Positions 17,117-25,995 of a stretch of DNA of 64,000 bases are shown piece after piece. The notes beneath the pieces were generated by a model, which worked only from the letters and a program-made list of their open reading frames with translations, did not search any database and was not told the DNA's origin. Numbering within the stretch: position 1 is the first letter of the stretch; each line of letters starts with the position of its first letter. The translations under genes were made by a program, and so were the position numbers. This DNA is from Mucilaginibacter myungsuensis (GTDB lineage Bacteria > Bacteroidota > Bacteroidia > Sphingobacteriales > Sphingobacteriaceae): assembly GCF_015222005.1 (NCBI RefSeq), contig NZ_JADFFL010000002.1:310001-374000 (forward strand), read 5' to 3'.

Positions 17117-17148
17117 AAAAGCCCCTGTCCGGAATGGACAAGGGCTTG
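17117..17148 (-). terminator. terminator of yebC
   Basis: Arms 17119-17130 and 17136-17147 form a 12-bp stem in which the one mismatch becomes a U-G pair on the minus strand; a TTTGTTTG tail follows in that direction. It lies 23 bp past the yebC stop. Confidence 0.75.
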
Positions 17149-17170
17149 ATATCAATATATTGATGAGTGA

Positions 17171-17896
17171 CTATTCTGCCATGTTATGGTACACAGCTTG
17201 CACGTCGTCGTCCTCTTCCAGTTTGTCTATTAGTTTCATAATGTCGGCCACCTGATCTTCAGAAACTTCGTGGAATGATTGCGGAATACGCTCCAGCTTA
17301 GCCGACTTAGTTTCGATACCCAACTCTTCCAGCATCTTTTGCATTTTGCCAAAATCCTCGTAAGCGGTGTGGATAACGGCAATGTCGTTGCCCTCTTCAT
17401 CGGCCTCTACAAATATCTCTTCTAAGCCGGCGTCAATAAGTTCAAATTCCAGTTCTTCCAGATCACGTTCACCCGGAACAAAGGTGAATACCGCTTTGCG
17501 GGTGAAGATAAAATCCAGTGAACCGGTCTTGCCTAAGCTACCACCAACTTTGGTAAAGTAGCTACGCACGTTGGCAACGGTACGGTTAATGTTATCGGTA
17601 GCGGTCTCTACCAATACGGCCACGCCATGGGGCGCATAGCCCTCGTACACCAGCTCTTCGTAATCTTTCTCATCACGGCTCGTTGCGCGCTTAATGGCGG
17701 CCTCTACGCGGTCCTTAGGCATGTTCACGGCCTTGGCGTTCTGTACGGCAGTACGCAGGCGCGAGTTGGTTGTCGGGTCGCCGCCGCCGGCTTTGACAGC
17801 CATAACGATCTCTTTACCCAAACGGGTGAACTGGATGGCCATTTTGGCCCAACGTTTAAATTTTCTCTCTTTACGGAATTCGAATGCTCTTCCCAT
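17171..17896 (-). CDS. yebC: YebC/PmpR family (TACO1) protein
   Basis: A 241-residue protein of the universally conserved YebC family. MGRAFEFRKERKFKRWAKMA at the start, GGGDPTTNSRLRTAVQNAKAVNMPKDRVEAAIKRA and LVYEGYAPHGVAVLVETATDNINRTVANVRSYF are diagnostic. Members act in translation of difficult motifs and have also been described as transcription regulators. An acidic middle (about 150-180) is normal. A strong REP separates it from the upstream dehydrogenase gene. Confidence 0.95.
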   Translation of the reverse strand: MGRAFEFRKERKFKRWAKMAIQFTRLGKEIVMAVKAGGGDPTTNSRLRTAVQNAKAVNMPKDRVEAAIKRATSRDEKDYEELVYEGYAPHGVAVLVETATDNINRTVANVRSYFTKVGGSLGKTGSLDFIFTRKAVFTFVPGERDLEELEFELIDAGLEEIFVEADEEGNDIAVIHTAYEDFGKMQKMLEELGIETKSAKLERIPQSFHEVSEDQVADIMKLIDKLEEDDDVQAVYHNMAE

Positions 17897-17899
17897 GTA

Positions 17900-17985
17900 G
17901 CCCCCTAACCCCCTAAAGGGGGAATTTGTTGTTTTAAGTTTATCTAATGAACCCTTCCTGTTCCCCCTTCAGGGGGTTAGGGGGC
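17900..17985. repeat. REP palindrome GCCCCCTAACCCCCT family
   Basis: Two 25-bp arms (17900-17924 and 17961-17985), complementary except for one position, flank a 36-bp AT-rich centre. It fills the gap between yebC and the dehydrogenase stop codon. Confidence 0.8.
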
Positions 17986-18936
17986 CTATATCGTTTGTTT
18001 CAAGTTCGTCAACATATCATCTACCATCTTTGGCAGATCGTATTCTAATTTCCAATCCCAGTCTATGGCAGCCTGGCTGTCATCGATAGATTTTGGCCAG
18101 CTATCGGCAATGCTTTGGCGCGGATCATTATCAGCATAGCTGATATCGAAACCGGGGATACGCTCGGCAATCTCGGCGGCCAATTGTTTTGGCGTAAAGC
18201 TCATGCCCGCTAAGTTATAGCTACTGCGGATGGTCAGTCGTTCGGCCGGTGCATCCATCAGGCTTAAAGTAGCACGGATGGCATCATCCATATACATCAT
18301 TGGCAGGGCGGTGTTTTCGCTCAAAAAGCTTTCATACTTGCCGGTCTTCAGCGCCTCGTGAAAAATGTGTACCGCATAATCGGTAGTACCACCGCCGGGG
18401 GCAGCTTTCCAGCCAATCAACCCCGGATAGCGGATGCTGCGTACATCCAATCCGTATTTGGCAAAATAATATTCGCACCAGCGCTCGCCGGCTAACTTAC
18501 TGAAACCGTAAACCGTGTTAGGGTCCATTACGCAATATTGCGGCGTTTGGTGTTGTGGTGAGTGCGGCCCGAATACAGCGATAGAGCTTGGCCAAAAAAC
18601 CTTGGCCGTTTTAAATTCAACTGCCAGATCCAATACATGGATCAGTCCGTTCATGTTCAGGTCCCAGGCCAGTTTAGGTTTCTTTTCGCCTACGGCCGAT
18701 AGGATGGCCGCTAACAAATAAACCTGTGTTGGCTGATGCTTGGTGAACACGTGGTGCAGGTTATCCTTATCCAAAACGTTAACAAACTCAAAAGGTCCGC
18801 TGTTGCGGATAGCGTAGGCCGGCTCGTTGATGTCGGATGCGATCACCTGGTCCCTGCCATGTATGCCACGCAGTGTGTTGACCAATTCGGTACCTATTTG
18901 TCCGTTCGCGCCTATTACTAAGATCTTTTCGCTCAT
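17986..18936 (-). CDS. L-threonine 3-dehydrogenase, epimerase (extended SDR) type
   Basis: A 316-residue NAD-dependent extended SDR. GANGQIGTELV near the N-terminus is the Rossmann GxxGxxG; Y-G-F-S-K in DPNTVYGFSKLAGE supplies the catalytic Tyr and Lys, with the serine in WPSSIAVFGP. The motif GGGTTDYAVHIFHEAL and TALPMMYMDDAIRAT are characteristic of the threonine dehydrogenases of this fold known from Bacteroidota. It would start threonine breakdown to glycine. I chose the second ATG (MSEKILVIG); the upstream MRINPEKR adds a tail not expected in the family. Confidence 0.88.
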   Translation of the reverse strand: MSEKILVIGANGQIGTELVNTLRGIHGRDQVIASDINEPAYAIRNSGPFEFVNVLDKDNLHHVFTKHQPTQVYLLAAILSAVGEKKPKLAWDLNMNGLIHVLDLAVEFKTAKVFWPSSIAVFGPHSPQHQTPQYCVMDPNTVYGFSKLAGERWCEYYFAKYGLDVRSIRYPGLIGWKAAPGGGTTDYAVHIFHEALKTGKYESFLSENTALPMMYMDDAIRATLSLMDAPAERLTIRSSYNLAGMSFTPKQLAAEIAERIPGFDISYADNDPRQSIADSWPKSIDDSQAAIDWDWKLEYDLPKMVDDMLTNLKQTI

Positions 18937-19096
18937 TCGTTTTTCAGGATTGATGCGCAAAGGTAAAAAATTGTATGATCTGTTGGCAAGTGCCCAGTAC
19001 GGAAAAATACGGTAGAGAAATGTCTGCCCGTCATCATCTTAAGCGCAGATCAACACGATCGTTACGAAGCGGCCCATCCGCGCTATGCTATTTTGT

Positions 19097-19104
19097 TAAC
19101 TTTG
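19097..19104 (+). promoter_or_regulatory. -7 box (TAACTTTG) upstream of the Cys/His protein
   Basis: Exact TAnnTTTG, 22 bp before the TTG start at 19127. No standard -33 element was seen, so an activator or weak promoter is possible. Confidence 0.4.
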
Positions 19105-19126
19105 CGCTGTATTTACCCCCTGCGGT

Positions 19127-19444
19127 TTGAAACGTAAACAACAGAATATACTTTATGCCTGGCTTTTGCTGCTGTTTTTTGCGGCGGGGCAGTATATTGT
19201 ATTCTCGCATACGCACTACCGCATAGGCAAGGTGATCACAGCGCCAAAGTCGGCCACGGCTACGGTAAAAGAGAAGTGCGACATTTGCGACGTAATGCAC
19301 CATACCCATGCCGAGATCGTTGAGCATGCTTATTTTACCCCGGTAGCGGCCATACTTTGCCACTACACTTTTAAACAGACCGATGTTAAACTCATCCAGT
19401 TGGTGCTGGCATCGGGCCGGGCTCCCCCTGTTGTAATTTCATAA
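19127..19444 (+). CDS. small Cys/His-rich exported protein, TonB-receptor linked
   Basis: A 105-residue protein starting at TTG. A hydrophobic signal or anchor (about 8-28) precedes S-H-T-H-Y and then a dense potential metal site C-D-I-C-D-V-M-H-H-T-H (about 51-61) followed by E-I-V-E-H-A-Y. The gene ends 77 bp before the TonB-dependent receptor on the same strand. I do not recognise a named family. The residue pattern and neighbour suggest binding of a transition metal in the periplasm, but this is inference. Confidence 0.65.
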   Translation: MKRKQQNILYAWLLLLFFAAGQYIVFSHTHYRIGKVITAPKSATATVKEKCDICDVMHHTHAEIVEHAYFTPVAAILCHYTFKQTDVKLIQLVLASGRAPPVVIS

Positions 19445-19521
19445 TTACCCACATTTATTATTTTCTTGTTTTCATTGCCCGAGCGTTTAGCACGGGCATG
19501 CTACTATTTAATTGATTTTTT

Positions 19522-21852
19522 ATGAAATTAAGGATATTCGGCTTTTTGCTGTTACAATTGATATTTGTTGCCGCTAAGGCAAACGTTATAGCCATTACCG
19601 GTAAGGTAATTGATGCTAAAGATAAAAGCACCCTGCCGGGTGCAACCGTTTCTATCCCCGATCTTAAATTGAGCGCCGCTACCGATGCTAACGGTAATTT
19701 CTCGTTCCGCTCTTTACCTAACCGCGGAAAGATCCTGATGGAGGTGCAGTACGTTGGCTACAAGGCCATGACCAAGATCGTTGATCTGCCGTTGAACGGG
19801 GCGCTTGTTTTTGAACTACAGCCGACCAGTATTGAAACGCGCGAGATCGTGATCACCGGTACGCCAACAAGCTCTAACTCTAAGCGCAACAGTACATCGG
19901 TATCTACCCTGAACAAAAATGATCTGCAAAGACCATCTACCAATCTGATAGACGCGATAGCCAAACAAGTGCCGGGCGTATCGCAGATCACTACCGGTCC
20001 TTCTATATCAAAACCGGTGATCCGCGGCCTAAGTGCTAACCGCGTGGTGACCATGGATGGCGGTGTAAAGCAACAAGGCCAGCAATTTGGCGACGAGCAT
20101 GGTATGGAGATAGATCAATTTAAAGTTGACCGTGTGGAGGTGCTGAAGGGTGCCGCGTCGCTGATCTACGGATCTGACGCGTTAGGTGGTGTGCTAAATT
20201 TCCTAGATCCCTTGACCACGCCCGACGGTCAGATCCGCGGCGAATTATCATCGAACTACCAAACCAACAGCGGGCTGACCGGTAACTCGTTGATGCTGAC
20301 CGGTAACGAGAATGGCTTTGTGTGGCGCGGACGCGGTTCTTACAAGAACGCGCACTCCTTCAATACGCCGGGTGGATACTTCCCTAACTCGGGCTTTAAC
20401 GAGACCAACTTTAGCGGGATGGTGGGTGTAAATAAAAGCTGGGGTTTCTCGCACCTTAACTTTTCTTACTTTAAAAACAACATAGGTTTTTACGAACCTA
20501 ACTTGGACGCCAATGGTCAGTTTGTTGACGAGGACGGCAACGATTATACAGATAAGGACTACAAGAGCCGTGCATTGGCTTATCCTCGTCAGGACATCCG
20601 CCACTATAAAATATCATTAGATAATAACTTCCTGTTCAATTCGGGATCATTAAAGGTGACGTTGGGTTACCAAAAGAACCAGCGCCGCGAGTTGGAGGAA
20701 GCGATCCCGGGATTATTCTTCGACCTGAACACGTACTCTGCCGATGCTAAATATTACCTGAACCAAAAGAACGGTTGGGAGCCGGTATTCGGTATCAGCA
20801 CAGATGCGGGTCAAAGCCAAAATAAAGGCACCGAGTTTTTGATCCCTGCTTATGATACTTATGGCTTGGGTGCTTTCGGTTACATCAAAAAGAACTGGGA
20901 AAAGAATACGCTGAACTTTGGCTTGCGTTACGACTATCGTAGCAACAAAGGCAAAGGCCTGGTTGATGATGGCGAAGTAAGATTCACTGAATTTACTAAC
21001 ACCGCATCTAACATCAGCACAGCCTTAGGTTTCACCCACGAGTTTAACGAGCAGCTGAGCTTTAAGGCTAACGCCGGTACCGCCTTCCGCGCGCCTAACG
21101 CAGCCGAGCTGGGTTCTAACGGTGTCCACGAGGGTACTTACCGTTATGAGGTGGGCAATGCTAATTTATCACCCGAGCGCAGTTACCAGACAGATGCCGC
21201 TTTGCAGTACGATAGCAATATCATATCGGCAGGTGTAAGCATTTACAATAACTACATCAATAACTTTATTTACGCGGCCAACACCCCGGGCGACGAGACG
21301 ACTGTGACCGATGAGAATGGCAATAGCGAACTTTTCGCGGTCTATCGTTACCGCCAGGTTAAAGCGAACTTGTACGGTGCTGAAGCAAACCTGATCATCC
21401 ACCCCGTAAGTTTCCTGCATATCGATAATACTTTCGGTTACACGCACGCGCAAAACACTACGCTGAACAGGCCATTGTCGTTCATTCCGGCGGGTGTGGT
21501 GCGTAACAGTATTCAGATAGAGCCCAAGATAAAAGGCTTGCAGGATAACTATATCTCCTTCGGTATAGAGAACTATTTTACACAAAACCGGGTGGATACA
21601 GAATTTGAGACACCGACGGCCGCCTACACATTACTGAATGCATCGGCAGGTGCCACCGTGAAGATCGGCAGGAAAAAAGTAAAGATATTTGTAGCCGCCA
21701 ACAACCTGACCAATAAACGCTACTACGACGCGCTGAGCCGCCTGAAACCTGGCCGCTTTGAAGCCAGCAACCCAGCCTTGGGTGTTTATAACCCAGGCCG
21801 TAACATCACGTTCGGGCTGAATATACCGTTTATGCTGAGCCTGGCTAAATAG
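19522..21852 (+). CDS. TonB-dependent receptor with carboxypeptidase-like N-terminal domain
   Basis: A 776-residue outer membrane receptor. Signal peptide 1-20, then a carboxypeptidase-regulatory-like beta domain (about 22-105: ITGKVIDAKDKSTLPGATVSI), a plug (about 120-225: RPSTNLIDAIAKQVPGV, VDRVEVLKGAASLIYGSDALGGVLNF) and a 22-strand-type barrel ending in an aromatic-rich terminus. D-E-H-G at about 191-194 in the plug is shared with zinc/copper-type receptors as far as I recall. With the Cys/His-rich neighbour this points to metal rather than glycan import, but no SusD-like gene or other proof is present. Confidence 0.9.
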   Translation: MKLRIFGFLLLQLIFVAAKANVIAITGKVIDAKDKSTLPGATVSIPDLKLSAATDANGNFSFRSLPNRGKILMEVQYVGYKAMTKIVDLPLNGALVFELQPTSIETREIVITGTPTSSNSKRNSTSVSTLNKNDLQRPSTNLIDAIAKQVPGVSQITTGPSISKPVIRGLSANRVVTMDGGVKQQGQQFGDEHGMEIDQFKVDRVEVLKGAASLIYGSDALGGVLNFLDPLTTPDGQIRGELSSNYQTNSGLTGNSLMLTGNENGFVWRGRGSYKNAHSFNTPGGYFPNSGFNETNFSGMVGVNKSWGFSHLNFSYFKNNIGFYEPNLDANGQFVDEDGNDYTDKDYKSRALAYPRQDIRHYKISLDNNFLFNSGSLKVTLGYQKNQRRELEEAIPGLFFDLNTYSADAKYYLNQKNGWEPVFGISTDAGQSQNKGTEFLIPAYDTYGLGAFGYIKKNWEKNTLNFGLRYDYRSNKGKGLVDDGEVRFTEFTNTASNISTALGFTHEFNEQLSFKANAGTAFRAPNAAELGSNGVHEGTYRYEVGNANLSPERSYQTDAALQYDSNIISAGVSIYNNYINNFIYAANTPGDETTVTDENGNSELFAVYRYRQVKANLYGAEANLIIHPVSFLHIDNTFGYTHAQNTTLNRPLSFIPAGVVRNSIQIEPKIKGLQDNYISFGIENYFTQNRVDTEFETPTAAYTLLNASAGATVKIGRKKVKIFVAANNLTNKRYYDALSRLKPGRFEASNPALGVYNPGRNITFGLNIPFMLSLAK

Positions 21853-21867
21853 GCAGAGCCGGGATAG

Positions 21868-21895
21868 AGTCAAGACGCAAGAGTCAAGATACAAG
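21868..21895 (+). repeat. two-copy 14-bp tandem repeat
   Basis: AGTCAAGACGCAAG followed directly by AGTCAAGATACAAG, 15 bp past the receptor stop. Short repeats of this wording recur in related genomes as far as I remember. Confidence 0.5.
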
Positions 21896-21906
21896 GCCTG
21901 TTTGAG

Positions 21907-21940
21907 AGCGCGGCCGACTAATCAGTCGGCCGCGCTTGTT
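21907..21940 (+). terminator. strong hairpin after the TonB receptor gene
   Basis: A perfect 13-bp GC-rich stem (21907-21919 with 21924-21936) closed by the tetraloop AATC and followed by TGTTTATAA. The tail is only moderately T-rich, but position suggests termination. Confidence 0.65.
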
Positions 21941-21976
21941 TATAAACCTTTTGCACAACAACATTGTATTGATACT

Positions 21977-22954
21977 ATGAGACTACGCCATCTGCTTACC
22001 CTGCTATTTTTTATCTCGACATGCGGCTTCGCGCAAGATACGCTGTCGATCAACCTTGAGAATGTAAAGTACCCTTACCCCGTCCACTTCTTGTCTCTGA
22101 ATACAGAGGGCCAGGATATCCGTATGGCATTTATGGACGTCAAGCCAAGTTCGCCCAATGGCAAAACATTTATACTGTTCCACGGAAAGAACTTTGGCGG
22201 GTATTACTGGACCAACGTCATTAAAGCGCTTAGCGCAAACGGCTATCGGGTGATAGTGCCGGATCAGATCGGGTTTGGAAAATCTTCCAAACCTTTTATC
22301 CACTACAGCTTTCACGGTATGGCACGTTGGAATAAAAAACTATTGGACACTTTAGGCATCGGTAAAACCTACGTGCTCGGCCACTCCATGGGCGGGATGT
22401 TGGCTACCCGATTTGCGTTAATGTACCCGGCTGCTGTCCAGCAATTGTTATTAGAGAACCCGATAGGTTTGGAAGATTACCGAACCTTTGTCCCTTATCG
22501 CTCGGCTGAAGATCAATACAAAACCGAACTGAAGACGACCGCCGAGAGTGTGAAGACGTATTACCAAGGCTCCTATTTTACCCAATGGAAGCCTGAGTAT
22601 GACTATCTGGTAGAAATAGGCAGTGGTGTTGCCAAAAGCTCTGATTTTCCGCGCTACGCTAAAGTTGCGGCGATGACCTTCGAGATGATATACGAGCAGC
22701 CGGTATGCTATGAGTTTGTGGACATTAAAGTACCCACCGTCCTATTCATTGGCCAAAAGGATAATACCATAGTGGGCAAAGCCCTGCTTAGCGAAGTGGA
22801 AAAAGCCAGGCATGGTCGTTATGCCGAACTTGGCCCTGCTACGGCAAAAAAAATACCCGGCAGCCAGTTGGTCATCTTCCCGCAAGCCATGCATATCCCT
22901 CACGTAGAGATAGCTGACGAGTTTTTAAAAAGCCTGTTGTCCAATATCCGTTAA
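21977..22954 (+). CDS. secreted alpha/beta hydrolase
   Basis: A 325-residue alpha/beta-hydrolase with a signal peptide (MRLRHLLTLLFFISTCGFAQ). The oxyanion region is LFHGKNFGGYYW, the nucleophile elbow is GHSMGGM and the likely catalytic His lies in AMHIPHVE; the acid is probably the Asp in IGQKDNTIVG. Starting at ATG 21977 gives the signal peptide at the very N-terminus; the longer frame from 21902 would begin inside the terminator hairpin. Substrate unknown. Confidence 0.88.
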   Translation: MRLRHLLTLLFFISTCGFAQDTLSINLENVKYPYPVHFLSLNTEGQDIRMAFMDVKPSSPNGKTFILFHGKNFGGYYWTNVIKALSANGYRVIVPDQIGFGKSSKPFIHYSFHGMARWNKKLLDTLGIGKTYVLGHSMGGMLATRFALMYPAAVQQLLLENPIGLEDYRTFVPYRSAEDQYKTELKTTAESVKTYYQGSYFTQWKPEYDYLVEIGSGVAKSSDFPRYAKVAAMTFEMIYEQPVCYEFVDIKVPTVLFIGQKDNTIVGKALLSEVEKARHGRYAELGPATAKKIPGSQLVIFPQAMHIPHVEIADEFLKSLLSNIR

Positions 22955-22970
22955 GTGAAAATAATATGGG

Positions 22971-22997
22971 TTGATGGGGATGATAGGTTTATCTTTG
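22971..22997 (+). promoter_or_regulatory. promoter of comB
   Basis: TATCTTTG (22990-22997) is an exact -7 box, with TTG at 22971-22973, 16 bp upstream, slightly closer than usual. Confidence 0.45.
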
Positions 22998-23016
22998 CCG
23001 TTATAAAAATTTGATA

Positions 23017-23751
23017 GTGGACAAGAAGTACTTAGACGTTTGCCTTACCCCGGCCCTGATACATTTATACAACGTTGAAAAATATGTAGTGGTGATCATC
23101 GATATCTTCCGTGCTACGTCATCCATTTGCTATGGCATGGATAACGGCGCCGAAGCGATCATCCCGGTAGCTGAGGTGGAAGAATGCGTGGCCTACAAAG
23201 AAAGCCATCCCGATTACCTGGTGGCGGCAGAGCGCAACGGTGAGGTTGTTAAAGGCTTCGACTTTGGTAACTCACCATTCAGTTACACACGCGAAAAAGT
23301 AGCCGGAAAGACCATCGTACTGACCACTACCAACGGAACGCAGGCGCTACACCTGTCGCGCAATGCCAAACAAGTTTTCATCGGCTCGTTCCTTAACCTG
23401 ACCGCCCTTTGCGATAAGCTTCGTACCCTTAACGATAATATCCTGCTGGTGTGCGCCGGCTGGAAATATAATTTTAATCTGGAAGATACGCTATTTGCCG
23501 GGGCCGTTGCCGACCAGCTTAAAAACGACGGTTATATTTTGGATGACCCTGCTTTAGGGGCCTTGGACCTTTACCAATGCGGTAAAGAGGATATTAGAGC
23601 TTACCTGAAAAAGACATCACACAGCGAGCGGCTAAAGCAATTGGGAATAGAGGATGATATAGCGTTCTGTCTTAATGTAGATATTACCACAGCCATACCT
23701 GTTTTACAGGGCGAGCGGCTTGTAAAACTCGACCTTAGTTTTCAGGCTTAA
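23017..23751 (+). CDS. comB: 2-phosphosulfolactate phosphatase (ComB)
   Basis: A 244-residue Mg2+-dependent phosphatase family protein. VVIIDIFRATSSICYGMDNGAE, AERNGEVVKGFDFGNSP and TIVLTTTNGTQAL are the conserved ComB blocks. The family removes phosphate from (R)-2-phospho-3-sulfolactate. I prefer the GTG start at 23017 (MDKKYLDVCLTP); TTG at 23011 would add two residues. The gene ends in a 17-bp convergent overlap with the zinc-ribbon gene. ComA, which makes its substrate, is encoded 3.5 kb away at 27220-27987. Confidence 0.9.
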   Translation: MDKKYLDVCLTPALIHLYNVEKYVVVIIDIFRATSSICYGMDNGAEAIIPVAEVEECVAYKESHPDYLVAAERNGEVVKGFDFGNSPFSYTREKVAGKTIVLTTTNGTQALHLSRNAKQVFIGSFLNLTALCDKLRTLNDNILLVCAGWKYNFNLEDTLFAGAVADQLKNDGYILDDPALGALDLYQCGKEDIRAYLKKTSHSERLKQLGIEDDIAFCLNVDITTAIPVLQGERLVKLDLSFQA

Positions 23752-23959
23752 CTACCCGTAACGGACTTTCCGGGTTTGCCGGTGGTGCGGGCGGAGTACG
23801 GTTATAAATATGTGTTTTACGGCGGCAATTATCGCATTTGTAACGCGTAATAGGCAACCAAAACAGCAATACTTTTACCAATGTTGCGCGCGCCGTTCGG
23901 GTATCTAAGTGCCCCCGCTTACATTTGGGGCATCGCCGGATAATATTTGCTGGTTCCAT
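23735..23959 (-). CDS. small zinc-ribbon protein
   Basis: A 74-residue protein with two CxxC knuckles, Cys10/Cys13 (RRCPKCKRGH) and Cys42/Cys45 (YKCDNCRRK), separated by a short hydrophobic stretch (LVKVLLFWLPI). The C-terminus is proline-rich. It overlaps the end of comB on the opposite strand. I chose ATG 23959; the longer frame back to 24064 has no signal or domain. Function unknown. Confidence 0.65.
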   Translation of the reverse strand: MEPANIIRRCPKCKRGHLDTRTARATLVKVLLFWLPITRYKCDNCRRKTHIYNRTPPAPPANPESPLRVVKPEN

Positions 23960-24126
23960 TATGCTGCTTAAAAATACCAGGGTAGGTGTCAAAATTTTAC
24001 TAACACGAATATACGCCGACGTATGTGCGATATTATTTAGGTGGCAGGGACAAATAAGGGACAATTATTCTTAAAATGGGTACAAATAATATTTGAAAGG
24101 CCAAAATTTGTACCCTTGGGAGTGGA

Positions 24127-25896
24127 CTATATGCTTGCTACCACACCTTCAATGTCGGTATCCTGATCCAACTGCATTTTTTTGCGCAGGCGTTGCTTCG
24201 ATTTTTTGATGCCCTCTACCGTTATCCCTAACATATTGGCCATTTCGCGGTTATTAAGGCCCAATTTTACAAGCGCCAGCAGGCGGGTGTCGGTATCGGT
24301 AAGGTAAGGGTACTTATTGCGTAGTTTTGAAAAAAAGCCGCCGTGTACTTTGGTGAACAGTTTCTTAAATTCGTCCCAGGTCTCATCTGTCATGATGTGG
24401 GCTTGCATTAGGCGCTCCAGGTTCTCGGTACCGGCCCGGTCTTTAGATTGGGCTTTAAACAGGTCGATCTCCAATTTAAATTTCTCTATCAGAGCGTTAT
24501 TCTGCTTCAGGTTCTCGGTGTATTGCTCTAACGATTCGGCTGCAGCTTTCAACTTCTCGTCCACCCGCTTCTTACGGATAAGCAACATCTCCTGATCCCG
24601 CTTGGCATCCAGCCTAAGCCGGTTGAATACTAACAGGAAGATGATCATCAACAGGAACAGGATAGCTATTACAGCATTGCGTTTAAAGGCATCAGTATCG
24701 TGTTTGGTTTTTAGGTGATCTACCTCGTCCCGGTATTTTTCCTGCTCCCATTTCAGCTTTACACCTTCTATATCGGCTACATTATCGCGAGCGGCAAGGC
24801 TGTCTTTGGTCTCCTCAAATCTCTTTCGGAATTTGAGCGCTTCGCCCAGGTTGCCTAACTGCTCGTTAAGGTCGCTTCGTTGCCAGTTGTAGCTTATAGC
24901 AAGCTCCAGTTCCTCGTCCGGGGTTTTTGCTGTCAGCCATTTCACGGTGTCTAATTGTCTGGCTGATATATCAAGCTCGTGCCTCGCCAGGGCTATCCTG
25001 GTCATCCTTAATAAGGTGCGTGCCGCGTTAGACCATTGCTCGTATTTTACAGATGCCTGGTAGTCGGCCTTAAGCAAAGGCAAAGCCCTTTCATAATCTT
25101 CCTGCCAAAAATACACCGAACCTATGTTACCCGTGACAATACCGATCCAGGCGCTGTCCCTACGGGCGATGGCGGTATCGCGTGCCCGTTCAAAATATCT
25201 GATCGCTGTATCGTATTTTTTTTCCATGCGGTAGATCAGTCCGATGGTATTGATCACATTGATATGCACCCGGGGGTTTTTGATCGGGTACTTCAAGGCT
25301 ATCTCTAACATTTCTTTGGCGGTAGCCAGATCTTTAACGGTGTAGTAGAACTTGGCTTGCTCTAAAATATAGGTAGAGATATCGGGGATATTGCTAAAGC
25401 CTATCTCCTTAAACTTATCATAAGCTTGCAAAAAATACCGGCAAGCATCAACCTGATGGTTAAACACATAATAGTAAAGCCCCTTTTTATGCAAATAAAG
25501 TGCTTCCTCCAAAGGCATTTTGTTCTCTGCGGCAAACGCTATAGCCTGCTCATGATAGAACAAACTGGTGTTATTAAACCCCTTATTCACCGAGTAATAG
25601 TCGGCCCGCATCAACGCTATACCACCCTCCAGTTCTTTATCATTCAGTTTACGGGCTTGCGTTCGCATACTGTCCAGCAATGCCATTGCCGTTTTTTCGG
25701 GCAGGCGGCGGCAGTACTTTCTGTACATATCGTTAGCGCGTTGTGTGCGATCAGTAGTAGCAACAGTATCTAAATGTTTAAAAATGTTGAGTGCGGTGAT
25801 GATCGTATCCCGGCGAGACGCCTGTGCTTGGGTGGGCTGCACATATAATGTCAGTAATATAACTCCTGTAAAAAGTTTGATCAATAGAGATGGCAT
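24127..25896 (-). CDS. TPR - transmembrane - coiled-coil - LuxR-type HTH regulator
   Basis: A ~589-residue membrane regulator of a type common in Bacteroidota. After a signal peptide (ending QPTQAQA), about ten helical TPR-like repeats span roughly residues 60-390, one transmembrane helix (AVIAILFLLMIIFLLVF) follows, then a coiled coil and a C-terminal GerE/LuxR-type helix-turn-helix (LTDTDTRLLALVKLGLNNRE, MANMLGITVEGIKKSKQRLRKKM). It likely senses something through its periplasmic TPRs and regulates transcription from the membrane. An earlier ATG at 25926 is equally possible. Confidence 0.88.
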   Translation of the reverse strand: MPSLLIKLFTGVILLTLYVQPTQAQASRRDTIITALNIFKHLDTVATTDRTQRANDMYRKYCRRLPEKTAMALLDSMRTQARKLNDKELEGGIALMRADYYSVNKGFNNTSLFYHEQAIAFAAENKMPLEEALYLHKKGLYYYVFNHQVDACRYFLQAYDKFKEIGFSNIPDISTYILEQAKFYYTVKDLATAKEMLEIALKYPIKNPRVHINVINTIGLIYRMEKKYDTAIRYFERARDTAIARRDSAWIGIVTGNIGSVYFWQEDYERALPLLKADYQASVKYEQWSNAARTLLRMTRIALARHELDISARQLDTVKWLTAKTPDEELELAISYNWQRSDLNEQLGNLGEALKFRKRFEETKDSLAARDNVADIEGVKLKWEQEKYRDEVDHLKTKHDTDAFKRNAVIAILFLLMIIFLLVFNRLRLDAKRDQEMLLIRKKRVDEKLKAAAESLEQYTENLKQNNALIEKFKLEIDLFKAQSKDRAGTENLERLMQAHIMTDETWDEFKKLFTKVHGGFFSKLRNKYPYLTDTDTRLLALVKLGLNNREMANMLGITVEGIKKSKQRLRKKMQLDQDTDIEGVVASI

Positions 25897-25995
25897 ATAT
25901 ACGGCCTTGCGATCGATATTCGACATTGTAATTATTAAGGGATACGCAAATATGGCGAACAATTTGCTGTTTTTGCAATAAGGCGGCTGTTTTTA

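Noticed and set aside
21902-21976. upstream start for the alpha/beta hydrolase
   Set aside because: The extra residues are encoded by the terminator hairpin of the TonB receptor gene, and the signal peptide begins at 21977.
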